Assembly: GCA_945906105.1 (NCBI GenBank)
Contig: CAMDQO010000002.1
Location: 62,001 to 126,000, forward strand
Length of the DNA: 64,000 nucleotides
Source: Novosphingobium sp. Chol11
Lineage (GTDB): Bacteria; Pseudomonadota; Alphaproteobacteria; Sphingomonadales; Sphingomonadaceae
Direction: 5' to 3'
Notes under the pieces: model-generated
What the model saw: the letters and a program-made list of their open reading frames with translations, nothing else
The model's database searches: none
Told to the model about the DNA's origin: nothing
In this document: piece after piece, positions 49,825 to 59,083 of the stretch
How the letters are laid out: each line of letters starts with the position of its first letter
Numbering within the stretch: position 1 is the stretch's first letter
Translations under genes and position numbers: made by a program

Positions 49825-51054
49825 ATGGATATTCCCGGCTTACCCGCCCGCCGCGCCGCGCTGCGCCTGCTTGATGCCGTATTGCACCGGGGCGAAACGC
49901 TCGATTCTGCGGCGCACAATGCCTGTCAGGGGATCGTCGGCGGGCCAGACCGGGCCTTGGCGCGGGCGCTGGCGGCGGAAGCGCTGCGCTGGATGACCGA
50001 TCTTGATGGGCTGATCGATGCCGCCATGCGGCTGCCTCTGGCAGATGATGCCAAAGTGCGCTCAGTGCTGCGGCTGATGCTGGCGGGCTGGTTGCGGCTT
50101 GATACCCCGCCGCACGCGGTGATTGCCACTGCCTTGCCGCTGCTTATCGGCGGTCCAAAGCGGCTGGCGCATGGCGTGTTCTCCACACTGGTCAAGCAGG
50201 ATGTGAAACTGCCCAAGGTGCCGACACTGCCAGCAGAGGTGGTGGCACGCTGGGGCGAAAGCGCTACCGCCATCGCCGCCGGGCTCACCGTGCCGCCGCC
50301 GCTTGACCTCAGTTTGCGCGATCCGGCGACCACTGACGAATGGGCTGAAAAGCTCGGCGGAGTTTCGCTGATTCCCGGCCATGTCCGCTTGCCACGCGGC
50401 GATGCCATCGAAAATCTTGCTGGTTTCAACGAGGGTGCCTGGTGGGTGCAAGATCTTGCAGCCAGCATTCCCGCGCATTTGCTGGGAGCAGGAGACGGGC
50501 GGACTGTGCTCGACCTCTGCGCCGCGCCGGGCGGCAAGACGCTGCAACTGGCTGCGGCTGGCTGGCAGGTGACAGGGCTCGATATGAGCGCGAAAAGGCT
50601 TGAGCGTCTGGCGGAAAACCTCGCTCGTACGCAGCTGTCAGCCACACTGGTCGAAGCGGATATGCTCGAATGGGCACCCGACGCCCCCTTCGATGCCGTG
50701 CTACTTGATGCGCCCTGCTCCGCCACCGGCACCTGCCGCCGCCACCCCGATGTGCTCCACCGCATCGGCGCGCGGCATATAACCGAGATGGCAGAACTGC
50801 AGAGCACCCTGCTGGAGCGTGCCGCCGGATGGCTGAAGCCGGGTGGGCAGCTGGTCTATGCAGTCTGCTCGCAGGAGCATGAGGAAGGCGAAGATCAGGC
50901 GCGCAAGGTGACGCTGACGCCTTACCCGATTACCGCAGATGAACTGCCAGCAGGCATTGGTCCCACGCCCGAAGGATGGCTGCGCACCGATCCCGGAATG
51001 CTGAAATGGTCAGGCGGGCTCGACGGGTTCTTTGTGGCGCGGTGGCGGGCCTAA
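49825..51054 (+). CDS. RsmB/Sun-family RNA (cytosine-5)-methyltransferase
   Basis: A 409-residue SAM-dependent m5C methyltransferase of 16S rRNA. The N-terminal NusB-like domain spans about 5-130. The SAM motif CAAPGGKTLQLA lies around 230, and DAPCSATGTCRRHPD carries one conserved Cys. The second catalytic Cys is in AVCSQE rather than the usual YxTCS. The match is to the RsmB/NOP class; the exact target C967 is presumed. It overlaps the convergent msrA by four bases. Confidence 0.9.
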   Translation: MDIPGLPARRAALRLLDAVLHRGETLDSAAHNACQGIVGGPDRALARALAAEALRWMTDLDGLIDAAMRLPLADDAKVRSVLRLMLAGWLRLDTPPHAVIATALPLLIGGPKRLAHGVFSTLVKQDVKLPKVPTLPAEVVARWGESATAIAAGLTVPPPLDLSLRDPATTDEWAEKLGGVSLIPGHVRLPRGDAIENLAGFNEGAWWVQDLAASIPAHLLGAGDGRTVLDLCAAPGGKTLQLAAAGWQVTGLDMSAKRLERLAENLARTQLSATLVEADMLEWAPDAPFDAVLLDAPCSATGTCRRHPDVLHRIGARHITEMAELQSTLLERAAGWLKPGGQLVYAVCSQEHEEGEDQARKVTLTPYPITADELPAGIGPTPEGWLRTDPGMLKWSGGLDGFFVARWRA

Positions 51055-51587
51055 CTTTTTACCCGGCTCGCAAAACTCTTACGTAATTTCTGCAGCTTGG
51101 GCGGGATTACAGCGAGGCAATAGGGGTTGCGTTGACCTTCGCCTAGCCAGTATTCCTGATGATAGTCCTCGGCTGGATACCAGATTGCTGGGCCTTCGAT
51201 AGTGGTCACAACCGGTGCATCATGCTCTGCTTGCGCGCGGACTATCGCCGCTTCAGCTTCGCCGCGCTGCGCGTCATCCAGCGGGAAAATCGCCGAGCGA
51301 TACTGGGTGCCCACATCATTGCCCTGCCGATTCAGTTGCGTTGGATCATGTGTCGCCATGAACACATCGAGCAGATCGCCCAGCGCCAGTGCATCCGGAT
51401 TGAAAGTAACCCGTATCGCCTCTGCATGGCCGGTGCTTCCCGAACAGACCGCCTTGTAAGTGGGATCGGGCACCGCACCGCCGATATAGCCGCTCTCCAC
51501 TTCACTGACGCCGACCACATCACGAAACACCGCTTCGGTACACCAGAAGCATCCTCCCGCTAATATTGCCGTTGCAGTTCCAGCCAT
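51051..51587 (-). CDS. msrA: Peptide methionine-S-sulfoxide reductase MsrA
   Basis: A 178-residue oxidative-repair enzyme. The catalytic motif GGCFWC (11-16, nucleophile Cys13) and the YHQEY segment near the C-terminus are characteristic. There is no signal peptide, so it is cytosolic. It is convergent with rsmB. Confidence 0.96.
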   Translation of the reverse strand: MAGTATAILAGGCFWCTEAVFRDVVGVSEVESGYIGGAVPDPTYKAVCSGSTGHAEAIRVTFNPDALALGDLLDVFMATHDPTQLNRQGNDVGTQYRSAIFPLDDAQRGEAEAAIVRAQAEHDAPVVTTIEGPAIWYPAEDYHQEYWLGEGQRNPYCLAVIPPKLQKLRKSFASRVKS

Positions 51588-51666
51588 TTGTCCGATACTC
51601 CTTTGGCTGATGAGATAGGAACTGGAAGAGCGCTTGTCATCGCCAACAAATGGGAGAGCCTTGAAA

Positions 51667-52509
51667 ATGCGTCATCTGATTGCACTTGCCGCTTTTTTTG
51701 CCCTGACAAATCCCGGTCCAAGTCTAGCTGAAACCGCCAGGCAGAGCGCTGCCGCCAATCCGTCACTCGCAGCGGCTATCGCTGATCCGCGCCGTGATAA
51801 TGATCGCGCGAGAGATATCCATCGCCACCCCGCTCAAACGCTGACCTTCTTTGGCGTAACTCCGGAGATGAAGGTCGGTGAATATGCTCCCGGCGGCGGC
51901 TGGTATTCGCGGTTGCTGGGGCTTTATCTTGGGCCAAAAGGCAAGTTGACCGGTCTGTTCTTTGATCCCACACACAACAACTTTTCCGACAAGGCCAAGC
52001 AAGGTATCCGTGATGGCGCAGCCAAGTTCCCGGCCGATGTCGCCGGTTGGTCAGGCCTGCCAGCGGAGCGGTTTTCCGCCTATCCACTTGGCAGCATTCC
52101 AGTTGGCGATAAGGGCACCTTCGATCGGATTCTGATCATCCGCACAATGCACAGTCTTTTGAATTGGAGCATCGCCGACAGCGAGATCAAGGCCATGCGC
52201 AGTCTGCTCAAACCCGATGGTATGATCGGCATCGTCCAGCATCGTGCCAAACGGAATGCGCCGTTCGCCTACACAGATGGCAACAAGGGCTATCTGCGCG
52301 AAGCGGACGTGATCCGATTCATGGAAGTGAACGGGTTTGAATTGGTCCGAAGGTCCGAAATTAATGCCAACCGCAAGGACAGCGCCAATTGGCCCGAGGG
52401 TGTGTGGACCCTGCCGCCCAGCTTACAACTGAAGGATCAGGACAAGGCAAAATATCTTGCCATTGGCGAGAGTGACCGGATGACGCTTCTGTTCCGCAAG
52501 CGGCCCTGA
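51667..52509 (+). CDS. COG4798-like predicted methyltransferase with signal peptide
   Basis: A 280-residue protein with a clear signal peptide (about 1-21, cut after PSLA) and a Rossmann methyltransferase fold. Motif I is degenerate: YAPGGGWYSRLLGLYLGPKGKLTG. VRTMHSLLNWSI-type and LLKPDGMIGIVQHRAK strands follow. COG4798 predicted methyltransferases usually carry such a signal, yet SAM is not known in the periplasm, so the activity is puzzling. The ATG at 51667 has GGGAGAG upstream. aguB follows after 13 bases. Confidence 0.82.
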   Translation: MRHLIALAAFFALTNPGPSLAETARQSAAANPSLAAAIADPRRDNDRARDIHRHPAQTLTFFGVTPEMKVGEYAPGGGWYSRLLGLYLGPKGKLTGLFFDPTHNNFSDKAKQGIRDGAAKFPADVAGWSGLPAERFSAYPLGSIPVGDKGTFDRILIIRTMHSLLNWSIADSEIKAMRSLLKPDGMIGIVQHRAKRNAPFAYTDGNKGYLREADVIRFMEVNGFELVRRSEINANRKDSANWPEGVWTLPPSLQLKDQDKAKYLAIGESDRMTLLFRKRP

Positions 52510-52522
52510 TAAGGGCGGCGTC

Positions 52523-53389
52523 ATGAGCACGCTACCCCAAAAGTCTCTGACCGTCGCCGCCCTGCAATTGCCGCTGGGCTTGTCCGATGAAGGTGAGAAC
52601 ATTGCCGCCGTCTCCGCGCTGGTCGAGCAGGCGGCAGGCCAAGGCGCACAAGTAATCCTCCCGCCAGAGCTTTTCTCCGGCCCCTACTTTTGCCGCACTG
52701 AGGACGAGGCGCTGTTTGCCCTTGCCCGGCCCACCACCGAGCACCCCTCCGTGATCGCCATGCAGGCGCTCGCCGCCACGCTCAAGGTCGCGATCCCGAC
52801 GAGCTTCTTTGAGCGCGACGGGCACCACTATTACAACACTGTCGCGATGATCGATGCTGGCGGCGAAATTCTCGGCACCTACCGCAAAAGTCATATTCCC
52901 GATGGACCGGGCTATGAGGAAAAATACTATTTCCGCCCTGGCAATGATGGCTTCAAAGTGTGGGATGTCGCTGGAACGCGGATCGGCGTCGGCATCTGCT
53001 GGGATCAGTGGTACCCCGAATGTGCGCGGGCCATGGCCCTGATGGGAGCGGAGGTGCTGTTCTATCCCACCGCCATCGGCAGCGAACCCTATGACGATGG
53101 TCTTGACACCAGCCGCATGTGGCAACGCGCGATGCAGGGCCATGCGGTATCGAACTGCATGCCGGTGATCGCCGCCAACCGCATCGGCAAAGAGGGCGAC
53201 CAGAGCTTCTATGGACACAGTTTCATCGCTGATGAATGGGGCGATCTGGTTTGTGCGTTTGGGGCAGAGGAAACCGGCGCGCTGACCACCACCATCAATC
53301 TCGCGGTAGCGGCAAGGCACCGCGCCGGAATGGGCTTTTTCCGAGATCGCCGTCCGCAGCTTTATTCACGCCTCTGTCAGGACATTTGA
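52523..53389 (+). CDS. aguB: N-carbamoylputrescine amidase
   Basis: A 288-residue nitrilase-superfamily enzyme hydrolysing N-carbamoylputrescine to putrescine. The Glu-Lys-Cys triad is visible as PPELFSGPYF (Glu), YRKSHIPDGPGYEEKYYF (Lys) and VGICWDQWYPE (Cys). Length and motifs fit AguB closely. No aguA is nearby. folK begins near its stop. Confidence 0.93.
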   Translation: MSTLPQKSLTVAALQLPLGLSDEGENIAAVSALVEQAAGQGAQVILPPELFSGPYFCRTEDEALFALARPTTEHPSVIAMQALAATLKVAIPTSFFERDGHHYYNTVAMIDAGGEILGTYRKSHIPDGPGYEEKYYFRPGNDGFKVWDVAGTRIGVGICWDQWYPECARAMALMGAEVLFYPTAIGSEPYDDGLDTSRMWQRAMQGHAVSNCMPVIAANRIGKEGDQSFYGHSFIADEWGDLVCAFGAEETGALTTTINLAVAARHRAGMGFFRDRRPQLYSRLCQDI

Positions 53390-53394
53390 GCCGC

Positions 53395-53898
53395 GTGAAA
53401 TACCGCTATTTAATCGCACTGGGTTCCAACCAACCGCATCACCGCTATGGCAACCCACGCCAGGTTCTGGCTGCGACCTTGCAGCAGCTTGACTGCAAGT
53501 CTGTGAAACTGCTCAGCGCCTCTTCCGTGATCGAAAGCGCTCCGCTCGGCCCCTCGAGCCGCCGCTACGCCAATGCCGCAGTGCTGGTGAAAACCAGACT
53601 TTCACCGGATGATCTGCTGAGCCAGCTTCAGCACATCGAGGACAAATTTGGCCGCAACCGGCGTGGGCAGCGCTGGGGGCCACGTGTACTGGACCTCGAC
53701 ATCGTGCTGTGGAGCGAGGGCGCTTTCGCCTCGCCAGACCTGATCATTCCGCATCCTGAATTCCGCAGACGCAGCTTCGTACTGACCCCGGCATTGGATG
53801 TTGCCCCCGCCTGGCGTGATCCCATCACAGGATTAAAGCTGCGCCAACTACATTTCCGGTTGACCCGGCGCTTGACCATCCCCCATCGCCTCCCCTAG
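53395..53898 (+). CDS. folK: HPPK (folate biosynthesis pyrophosphokinase)
   Basis: A 167-residue 6-hydroxymethyl-7,8-dihydropterin pyrophosphokinase. The IALGSNQPH start motif, the RNRRGQRWGPRVLDLDIVLW core and IIPHPEFRRRSFVL are diagnostic, with the two Asp of LDLDI binding Mg2+. The start is probably the GTG at 53395; a TTG at 53386 overlapping the aguB stop is the alternative. It ends 17 bases before tRNA-Lys. Confidence 0.93.
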   Translation: MKYRYLIALGSNQPHHRYGNPRQVLAATLQQLDCKSVKLLSASSVIESAPLGPSSRRYANAAVLVKTRLSPDDLLSQLQHIEDKFGRNRRGQRWGPRVLDLDIVLWSEGAFASPDLIIPHPEFRRRSFVLTPALDVAPAWRDPITGLKLRQLHFRLTRRLTIPHRLP

Positions 53899-53915
53899 GG
53901 CAGCCCGCGTGGTGA

Positions 53916-53991
53916 GGGCCCTTAGCTCAGTCGGTAGAGCAACTGACTTTTAATCAGTAGGTCGCTGGTTCGAACCCAGCAGGGCTCACCA
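53916..53991 (+). tRNA. tRNA-Lys(UUU)
   Basis: A 76-nt tRNA including encoded CCA. The acceptor stem GGGCCCT pairs with AGGGCTC (one G-U). The D-arm is TAGCTCAGTCGGTAGAGC, the anticodon loop CTTTTAA gives UUU, and the T-arm is GCTGGTTCGAACCCAGC. It lies 17 bases after folK. Confidence 0.97.
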
Positions 53992-54588
53992 CGTTTTCAA
54001 TAACTTATATCATTTTCTTTGCGCTTTGAGTGCGCTCTAGCAACCACCATGCAAGGGAAGTAAAGGGAAACGGCGGGAATCGCCGAAGCCCGATCCTATG
54101 GACGCGGGCGCATGTTCTCACGCTTGAAACCGGGTTCGATGTGACCTTGTGCGAGCTTGACAGTGATGGGACTGAATTTTTCAGCTCTGGCCGCAACCTC
54201 AAAATGAAGGATACCGAGATCCGCGCACCCAAACCCTCTTAGTGGGCGAGGAAGATCACGGCATTTGGCCCTTCGATGCGCGGGCAGGTGGTTCGCCCGA
54301 AGGCAGGCTTGTGGCACCAGTCGATGGCCTGCAACTGATCGCCGATGTCGAGGGGCTGCGCTTGCGCTAGGCAATTTCGGGATGACGTATCGGCAATACG
54401 CAATGCCAAGCATCGGCCACTGCCATAATTGCTGGCGCAGGTCGGCGTGGCGACGGGACTATAATGCGTGCCTCCTCACGCCTCGCTCAGGTGGATAACA
54501 CCAGCCGAATTGTTTCATCAGGCTCTAACATTGAATCCGGACATGAAACCGGGGGACCGACAGTGGCACAGCACTGAAGCATGGGCTC
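53992..54588. other. Gap between tRNA-Lys and selC, possible gene remnant
   Basis: A 597-bp stretch with no confident gene. On the plus strand, 54096-54242 (AHVLTLETGFDVTLCELDSD and onward) and, shifted by one frame, about 54206-54367 (LVGEEDHGIWPFDARAGG and onward) have codon-like composition, each closing with a stop. They could be two pieces of one broken gene. No family is recognised. Confidence 0.35.
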
Positions 54589-54682
54589 TGGCGGAAGAGG
54601 TGGGAGTCGAACCCACCGGAGACGCTTGGCGCCTCCCGCCGGGTTTGAAGTCCGGGCACCCCACCGGGAGTATTTCTCTTCC
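54589..54682 (-). tRNA. selC: tRNA-Sec(UCA)
   Basis: A 94-nt tRNA with encoded CCA. On the minus strand it begins GGAAGAG (pairing with CTCTTCC) and has anticodon loop CTTCAAA (UCA, reading UGA). It has a long variable arm (GGGAGGCGCCAAGCGTCTCC) and the T-arm GGTGGGTTCGACTCCCACC. The size and the closeness to E. coli selC are clear. The closing anticodon-stem pair is A-C. It implies selenocysteine insertion; selA, selB and selD are not in this window. Confidence 0.95.
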
Positions 54683-54969
54683 GAGGGCGCTTTGGCGTAA
54701 AGTTGTCGGGCTTGTCCAGCTTTAGAACCATCCCTGATTTTTTGGATCATAAATCACCAAGATGGAGTGGGACTCGCCGCTAAAATTAAGCGATCAAGGC
54801 TGCCCGAAATGGGCAAATGGCTTTCGGCTGGTGATTTCAGACCTAAAGCGCTAAGGGGCGCGCAGCAGACCAGCACAGGTCCGATGGTAGCGCGTCTATG
54901 GTCTATGGGCCGAAAGTTGCCATATCCAATTCTACCACTGCACCGCCAGCGGCAACCAAGTTGATTTCA

Positions 54970-57030
54970 ATGCCTTTTTCTGCACTCCCCGCCCCGCTCG
55001 CCCAGGCCATTACCGCCAAGGGTTATACCGAGCCAACCTCTGTTCAGGCAGCGGTGATCCAGCCCGAAGCGCTGAACCGCGATCTCATCGTTTCAGCGCG
55101 CACTGGCTCTGGCAAGACGATTGCCTTTGGCCTCGCCATTGGCGTCAAACTACTGTCCGAAGCCGAAGCACTGCCCGCTCCCGGTGCGCCGCTGGCGCTG
55201 GTCATCGCCCCAACGCGCGAACTGGCGCTGCAAGTCAGTCGTGAGCTTGAGTGGCTGTTCGCCCCGCTTCATGCACGCATCACAACCTGCGTTGGCGGCA
55301 TGGACCCATCGAAGGAACGCCGCGCCCTTTATCTGGGTTCGCATATCATTGTCGGCACCCCGGGCCGCCTGCGCGACCACCTTGAGCGCGGCGCGCTTGA
55401 CCTGTCGGCACTGCAATTTGCCGTGCTCGATGAGGCGGACGAAATGCTCGACATGGGCTTTCGTGACGATCTTGAGGAAATCCTCGACGCCACCCCCGCT
55501 GGGCGCCGCACCATGTTGTTTTCGGCGACCATGCCCAAGCCCATCGTCGCGCTGGCCAAGCGCTATCAACAGGATGCCTTGCGCATTTCCACGGTCGATG
55601 ATGCGCAGGGCCACATCGATATTGCCTATCAGGCAATGGCGGTTTCCCCTTCGGATATCGAACACGCGGTGATCAACCTGCTGCGCTTCCACGAAGCCGA
55701 AACCGCGATGCTGTTTTGCGCCACGCGTGACAATGTCCGCCATCTCCACGCCAGCCTTGTCGAGCGCGGCTTTGCCGCCGTGGCGCTATCGGGCGAGCAT
55801 AGCCAGAATGAGCGCAACTATGCGTTGCAAGCGCTGCGCGACAAGCGCGCGCGGGTTTGCGTGGCGACCGATGTGGCCGCACGCGGGATCGACGTCGCCT
55901 CGCTCAGCCTGGTGATCCATGTCGAGCTGCCGCGCGATGCCGAGGCGCTCCAGCACCGTTCTGGCCGTACAGGGCGCGCGGGCAAGAAGGGCACTGCCGT
56001 GCTCATCGTCCCCTATCCGCGCCGCCGCCGGGTCGAAATGATGCTGCGCGGCGCGCGTATCGATGCCGATTGGATTCCGGTGCCAACGCCCGAGGCGATC
56101 CGCGAACAGGATCAGGAACGCCTGCTCACCACGCTGATGGAGCCGATCGAGGCCAGCGAGCATGAGCAGGTGCTGGCCACCCGTCTGCTGGCGGCCAAGA
56201 GTCCCGAAGATCTCGCCATAGCACTGGTCCGTGCCCATTCGAGTCGCCTGCCCGATCCCGAAGAGCTGATCGACATGAGCGCGCGTGCCCGCGAAGTCGG
56301 CGGAGAAGACAAGCTGCATCATCGTGCCGGGTTCGATGATATCGTCTGGTTCCGCATGGATATCGGTCGCAGCCAGAACGCTGATCCGCGCTGGATCCTG
56401 CCACTGCTGTGCCGCCGCGCGCACATCACCAAGAACGAAATCGGGGCGATCCGCATTGCTGCGAACGAAACCTTCTTTCAGGTTCCCCGCGCTATCGAGG
56501 CCAAGGTGCGCGATGCTCTGGCCCGCACCGCGGTCCCCGGCGGCGAGGATGAGGCCGGCATCAATATCGAGGTTTCGCCTGAAGCCCCGCGCGATGTTGC
56601 ACGCAGCAACAGCCGTGGCGGTCCGCGTGACCGAGACGAACGCCCGCGCGGTCGGCCAGAGCGCGATCATAGTCCGCGCAGCCATGCCCCCAGAGATGAT
56701 CGCGGACCTCCCCGTAGTGGGCCACGTGATGGCCCAAGTGACCGGCCCCAAAGTGAACGCCCGGTACGCGACCACTCTGAACCCCGCCGCGATCCGGGCG
56801 AAGCCAACCGCACCGGTCAGGCTCCGTTTGTCGCCGGAAAGCGGGCAACACTGGCTCCCAAGGCAGGCGGCGATGGCTCTGCTCCATTCAAGGCCAAGCC
56901 GTTCAAGGGTAAATCAGGTTTCGGGGACAAGCCCGGCTTCAAGGGTAAACCCGGTTTCGGGAGCAAGCCCGGCTTCGGCGGCAAGCCCGGTTTCAAGGGC
57001 AAGCCCGGAGGTAAGGGCCCGCGTCCCTGA
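54970..57030 (+). CDS. DEAD-box RNA helicase with DbpA RNA-binding domain
   Basis: A 686-residue RNA helicase. Motif I is ARTGSGKT (about 44-51), DEAD is in VLDEADEMLDMGF, then SAT, and motif VI is HRSGRTGRAGKKG. A DbpA-type domain (about 475-555) follows. The disordered tail (about 560-686) is rich in Arg/Asp/Pro and then repeats of FKGKPGFG and SKPGF type. Helicases with this layout assist ribosome assembly and cold growth. I start it at the ATG at 54970. It overlaps the yaiI-like start by one base. Confidence 0.93.
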   Translation: MPFSALPAPLAQAITAKGYTEPTSVQAAVIQPEALNRDLIVSARTGSGKTIAFGLAIGVKLLSEAEALPAPGAPLALVIAPTRELALQVSRELEWLFAPLHARITTCVGGMDPSKERRALYLGSHIIVGTPGRLRDHLERGALDLSALQFAVLDEADEMLDMGFRDDLEEILDATPAGRRTMLFSATMPKPIVALAKRYQQDALRISTVDDAQGHIDIAYQAMAVSPSDIEHAVINLLRFHEAETAMLFCATRDNVRHLHASLVERGFAAVALSGEHSQNERNYALQALRDKRARVCVATDVAARGIDVASLSLVIHVELPRDAEALQHRSGRTGRAGKKGTAVLIVPYPRRRRVEMMLRGARIDADWIPVPTPEAIREQDQERLLTTLMEPIEASEHEQVLATRLLAAKSPEDLAIALVRAHSSRLPDPEELIDMSARAREVGGEDKLHHRAGFDDIVWFRMDIGRSQNADPRWILPLLCRRAHITKNEIGAIRIAANETFFQVPRAIEAKVRDALARTAVPGGEDEAGINIEVSPEAPRDVARSNSRGGPRDRDERPRGRPERDHSPRSHAPRDDRGPPRSGPRDGPSDRPQSERPVRDHSEPRRDPGEANRTGQAPFVAGKRATLAPKAGGDGSAPFKAKPFKGKSGFGDKPGFKGKPGFGSKPGFGGKPGFKGKPGGKGPRP

Positions 57031-57503
57031 TGGCTGGCGCACTTCGCATACTGATCGATGCCGATGCCTGTCCGGTGAAGGAAGAGATTTACAAGGTCGC
57101 CTTCCGCCATGCGGTTCCGGTAAAGGTGGTCAGCAACAGCCGGATGCGTCTGCCCGAGCATCCGCTGATCAGCCGCGAAATCGTCAGCGACCACTTCGAC
57201 GCCGCCGATGACTGGATTGCCGAAAATTGCGACGCGGCCAGCGTGATCATCACCGGTGACATTTTGCTGGCGGATCGCTGCCTGAAGGCAGGTGCATCGG
57301 TTCTGGGGCACAATGGCAAGCCGTTTACCCTCAGCTCCATCGGCTCGGCCATCGCCACCCGCGCAATCATGGCGGATCTGCGTTCGGGCGGTGAAGGCAT
57401 GTTGACCGGACTTGGCGGCCCAGCCCCATTCTCCAAGGCAGACCGCTCACGGTTTTTATCCGCGCTCGATGAAGTGCTGGTAAGGCTGGCGCGTCATGTC
57501 TGA
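57030..57503 (+). CDS. yaiI: YaiI/YqxD family (DUF188) protein
   Basis: A 157-residue PIN-like protein of the DUF188 family, beginning [22 protein letters not shown] and containing [30 protein letters not shown]. The acidic Asp residues fit a metal-dependent nuclease fold, but no activity is established as far as I know. The start overlaps the helicase stop by one base and the stop overlaps trhO by eight bases. Confidence 0.93.
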   Translation: MAGALRILIDADACPVKEEIYKVAFRHAVPVKVVSNSRMRLPEHPLISREIVSDHFDAADDWIAENCDAASVIITGDILLADRCLKAGASVLGHNGKPFTLSSIGSAIATRAIMADLRSGGEGMLTGLGGPAPFSKADRSRFLSALDEVLVRLARHV

Positions 57504-58446
57504 TTCGAACCAACCGATCCGCGTCGCCGCGCTTTATCACTTCACACGGTTTGAAGACCCGGCGGTGCTGCAGGATCCGCTTGCACTGCTGTGCAATTCA
57601 CTAAGTGTGAAAGGCACGCTGCTGCTGGCGCGCGAGGGGATTAACGGGACGATTGCTGGATCGGACGAAGCCATTGATACTGTGCTGGCTCACATCCGTA
57701 CGCTTCCCGGTTGCACGGCGCTGGAGGTCAAATTCGCGCGCGCGCCTGCACTGCCGTTCCACCGCATGAAAGTGCGGATCAAGCGTGAGATCGTCACCAT
57801 GGGCCAGCCCGATATAGACCCGCTGGCCAGCGTCGGATATTATGTTTCGCCGCAGGATTGGAATGCGCTGATCGCCGATCCCGGCACCATCGTTATCGAC
57901 ACGCGCAATGATTATGAGGTGGCGATTGGCACTTTCGCCGGGGCTGTCGACCCCAAGACCCAGACTTTCCGCGATTTTCCCGATTGGTTCCGAAAGGAAC
58001 GCGAACGCCTGCTTGGCACCGGCGAGACCCCGCCCAAAGTCGCCATGTTCTGCACCGGCGGTATTCGCTGCGAAAAATCGACCGCTTTTTTGAAAGCCGA
58101 GGGGGTGGACGAGGTCTATCACCTCAAGGGCGGCGTGTTGAAGTATCTGGAAGAAATTCCTGCCGAAGACAGCCTGTGGCAGGGCGAATGCTTCGTCTTC
58201 GATTCTCGCGTTTCAGTCGGGCATGGACTGGTGCCGGGAGACTTAGTCCTGTGCCACGCTTGCCGCCGCCCGGTAACTGAGGAGGACACCGCCTCGCCGC
58301 TGTGGGAAAAGGGTGTCTCGTGCCCGGCTTGTTACGATGAACGCACCGAAGATCAGCGCACAGGCTATCGCGAACGCCAGCGGCAGCAAGTGCTCGCCGC
58401 CGCGCGGGGCGGGTTGCATATCGGTGCCAGCCAGAAAATTGGCTAA
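57496..58446 (+). CDS. trhO: tRNA uridine(34) hydroxylase (rhodanese family)
   Basis: A 316-residue YceA/TrhO protein that makes 5-hydroxyuridine at wobble U34. The N-terminal domain spans about 10-105 and contains [13 protein letters not shown]. The rhodanese domain has Cys186 in [13 protein letters not shown], and a C-terminal Cys-rich segment (C-x2-C and C-x2-C) may bind zinc. The length is normal. It overlaps yaiI upstream and the GST gene downstream. Confidence 0.94.
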   Translation: MSDSNQPIRVAALYHFTRFEDPAVLQDPLALLCNSLSVKGTLLLAREGINGTIAGSDEAIDTVLAHIRTLPGCTALEVKFARAPALPFHRMKVRIKREIVTMGQPDIDPLASVGYYVSPQDWNALIADPGTIVIDTRNDYEVAIGTFAGAVDPKTQTFRDFPDWFRKERERLLGTGETPPKVAMFCTGGIRCEKSTAFLKAEGVDEVYHLKGGVLKYLEEIPAEDSLWQGECFVFDSRVSVGHGLVPGDLVLCHACRRPVTEEDTASPLWEKGVSCPACYDERTEDQRTGYRERQRQQVLAAARGGLHIGASQKIG

Positions 58447-59083
58447 GCCGATCCTCTACTCTTTCCGCCGCTGCCCCTATGCCATGCGGGCGCGACTGGC
58501 CTTGCTGGTGAGCGGCATCACCTGCGAAATCCGCGAGGTGAAACTTTCGGCCAAACCGGCAGCCATGCTTGCCGCATCACCCAAGGGCACCGTTCCCGTG
58601 CTGGTGCTGCCGGACGGCGAAGTGATCGCCGAAAGCATCGATGTGATGCGCTGGGCGCTTGGTCAGAATGACCTCGAGCTCTGGCTAATGCGCGACGATG
58701 ACGCGCTGATCGCGGTGAATGACCGCGCGTTCAAGCACCACCTCGATCACTACAAATATCCCGAGCGCCACGGCAGCGATGCGTCAGATCATCGCGCGTC
58801 GGGGCTGGCGCTGCTGCAGGTTCTGGAGGACCGGCTAACCACGGCAACTAATCTGTGCGGGGATGAACGCGGCATCACCGACATGGCGCTACTGCCCTTC
58901 GTTCGCCAGTTCGCCGCAGTCGACCGCCTGTGGTTCGATATGCAGCCGCTGCCGCACCTGCAAAACTGGCTGGCGCGCCATCTGGCTTCGCCCTTGTTCG
59001 ATGCCGCAATGGTCCGGCTGCCGCCATGGCAACCGGACGATCCGCCGACAGTGTTTCCCGCCAGCAGTCAGGCGCTCAGCTGA
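58439..59083 (+). CDS. Glutathione S-transferase-like protein
   Basis: About 214 residues from a TTG at 58439 ([21 protein letters not shown]), or from a GTG at 58424. The N-terminal thioredoxin-like domain has CPYA at the active site, with [23 protein letters not shown] as the glutathione-binding region. The C-terminal helical domain contains [17 protein letters not shown]. It resembles the grx-like GST group (omega/YghU-like) more than classic alpha/mu. It overlaps the end of clpB by eight bases on the opposite strand. The substrate is unknown. Confidence 0.87.
   Translation: MAKPILYSFRRCPYAMRARLALLVSGITCEIREVKLSAKPAAMLAASPKGTVPVLVLPDGEVIAESIDVMRWALGQNDLELWLMRDDDALIAVNDRAFKHHLDHYKYPERHGSDASDHRASGLALLQVLEDRLTTATNLCGDERGITDMALLPFVRQFAAVDRLWFDMQPLPHLQNWLARHLASPLFDAAMVRLPPWQPDDPPTVFPASSQALS

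Noticed and set aside
54030-54242. 70-residue frame after tRNA-Lys as an intact gene
   Set aside because: No family match, poor start context, and the following coding-like segment is in another frame; kept only as a possible remnant.
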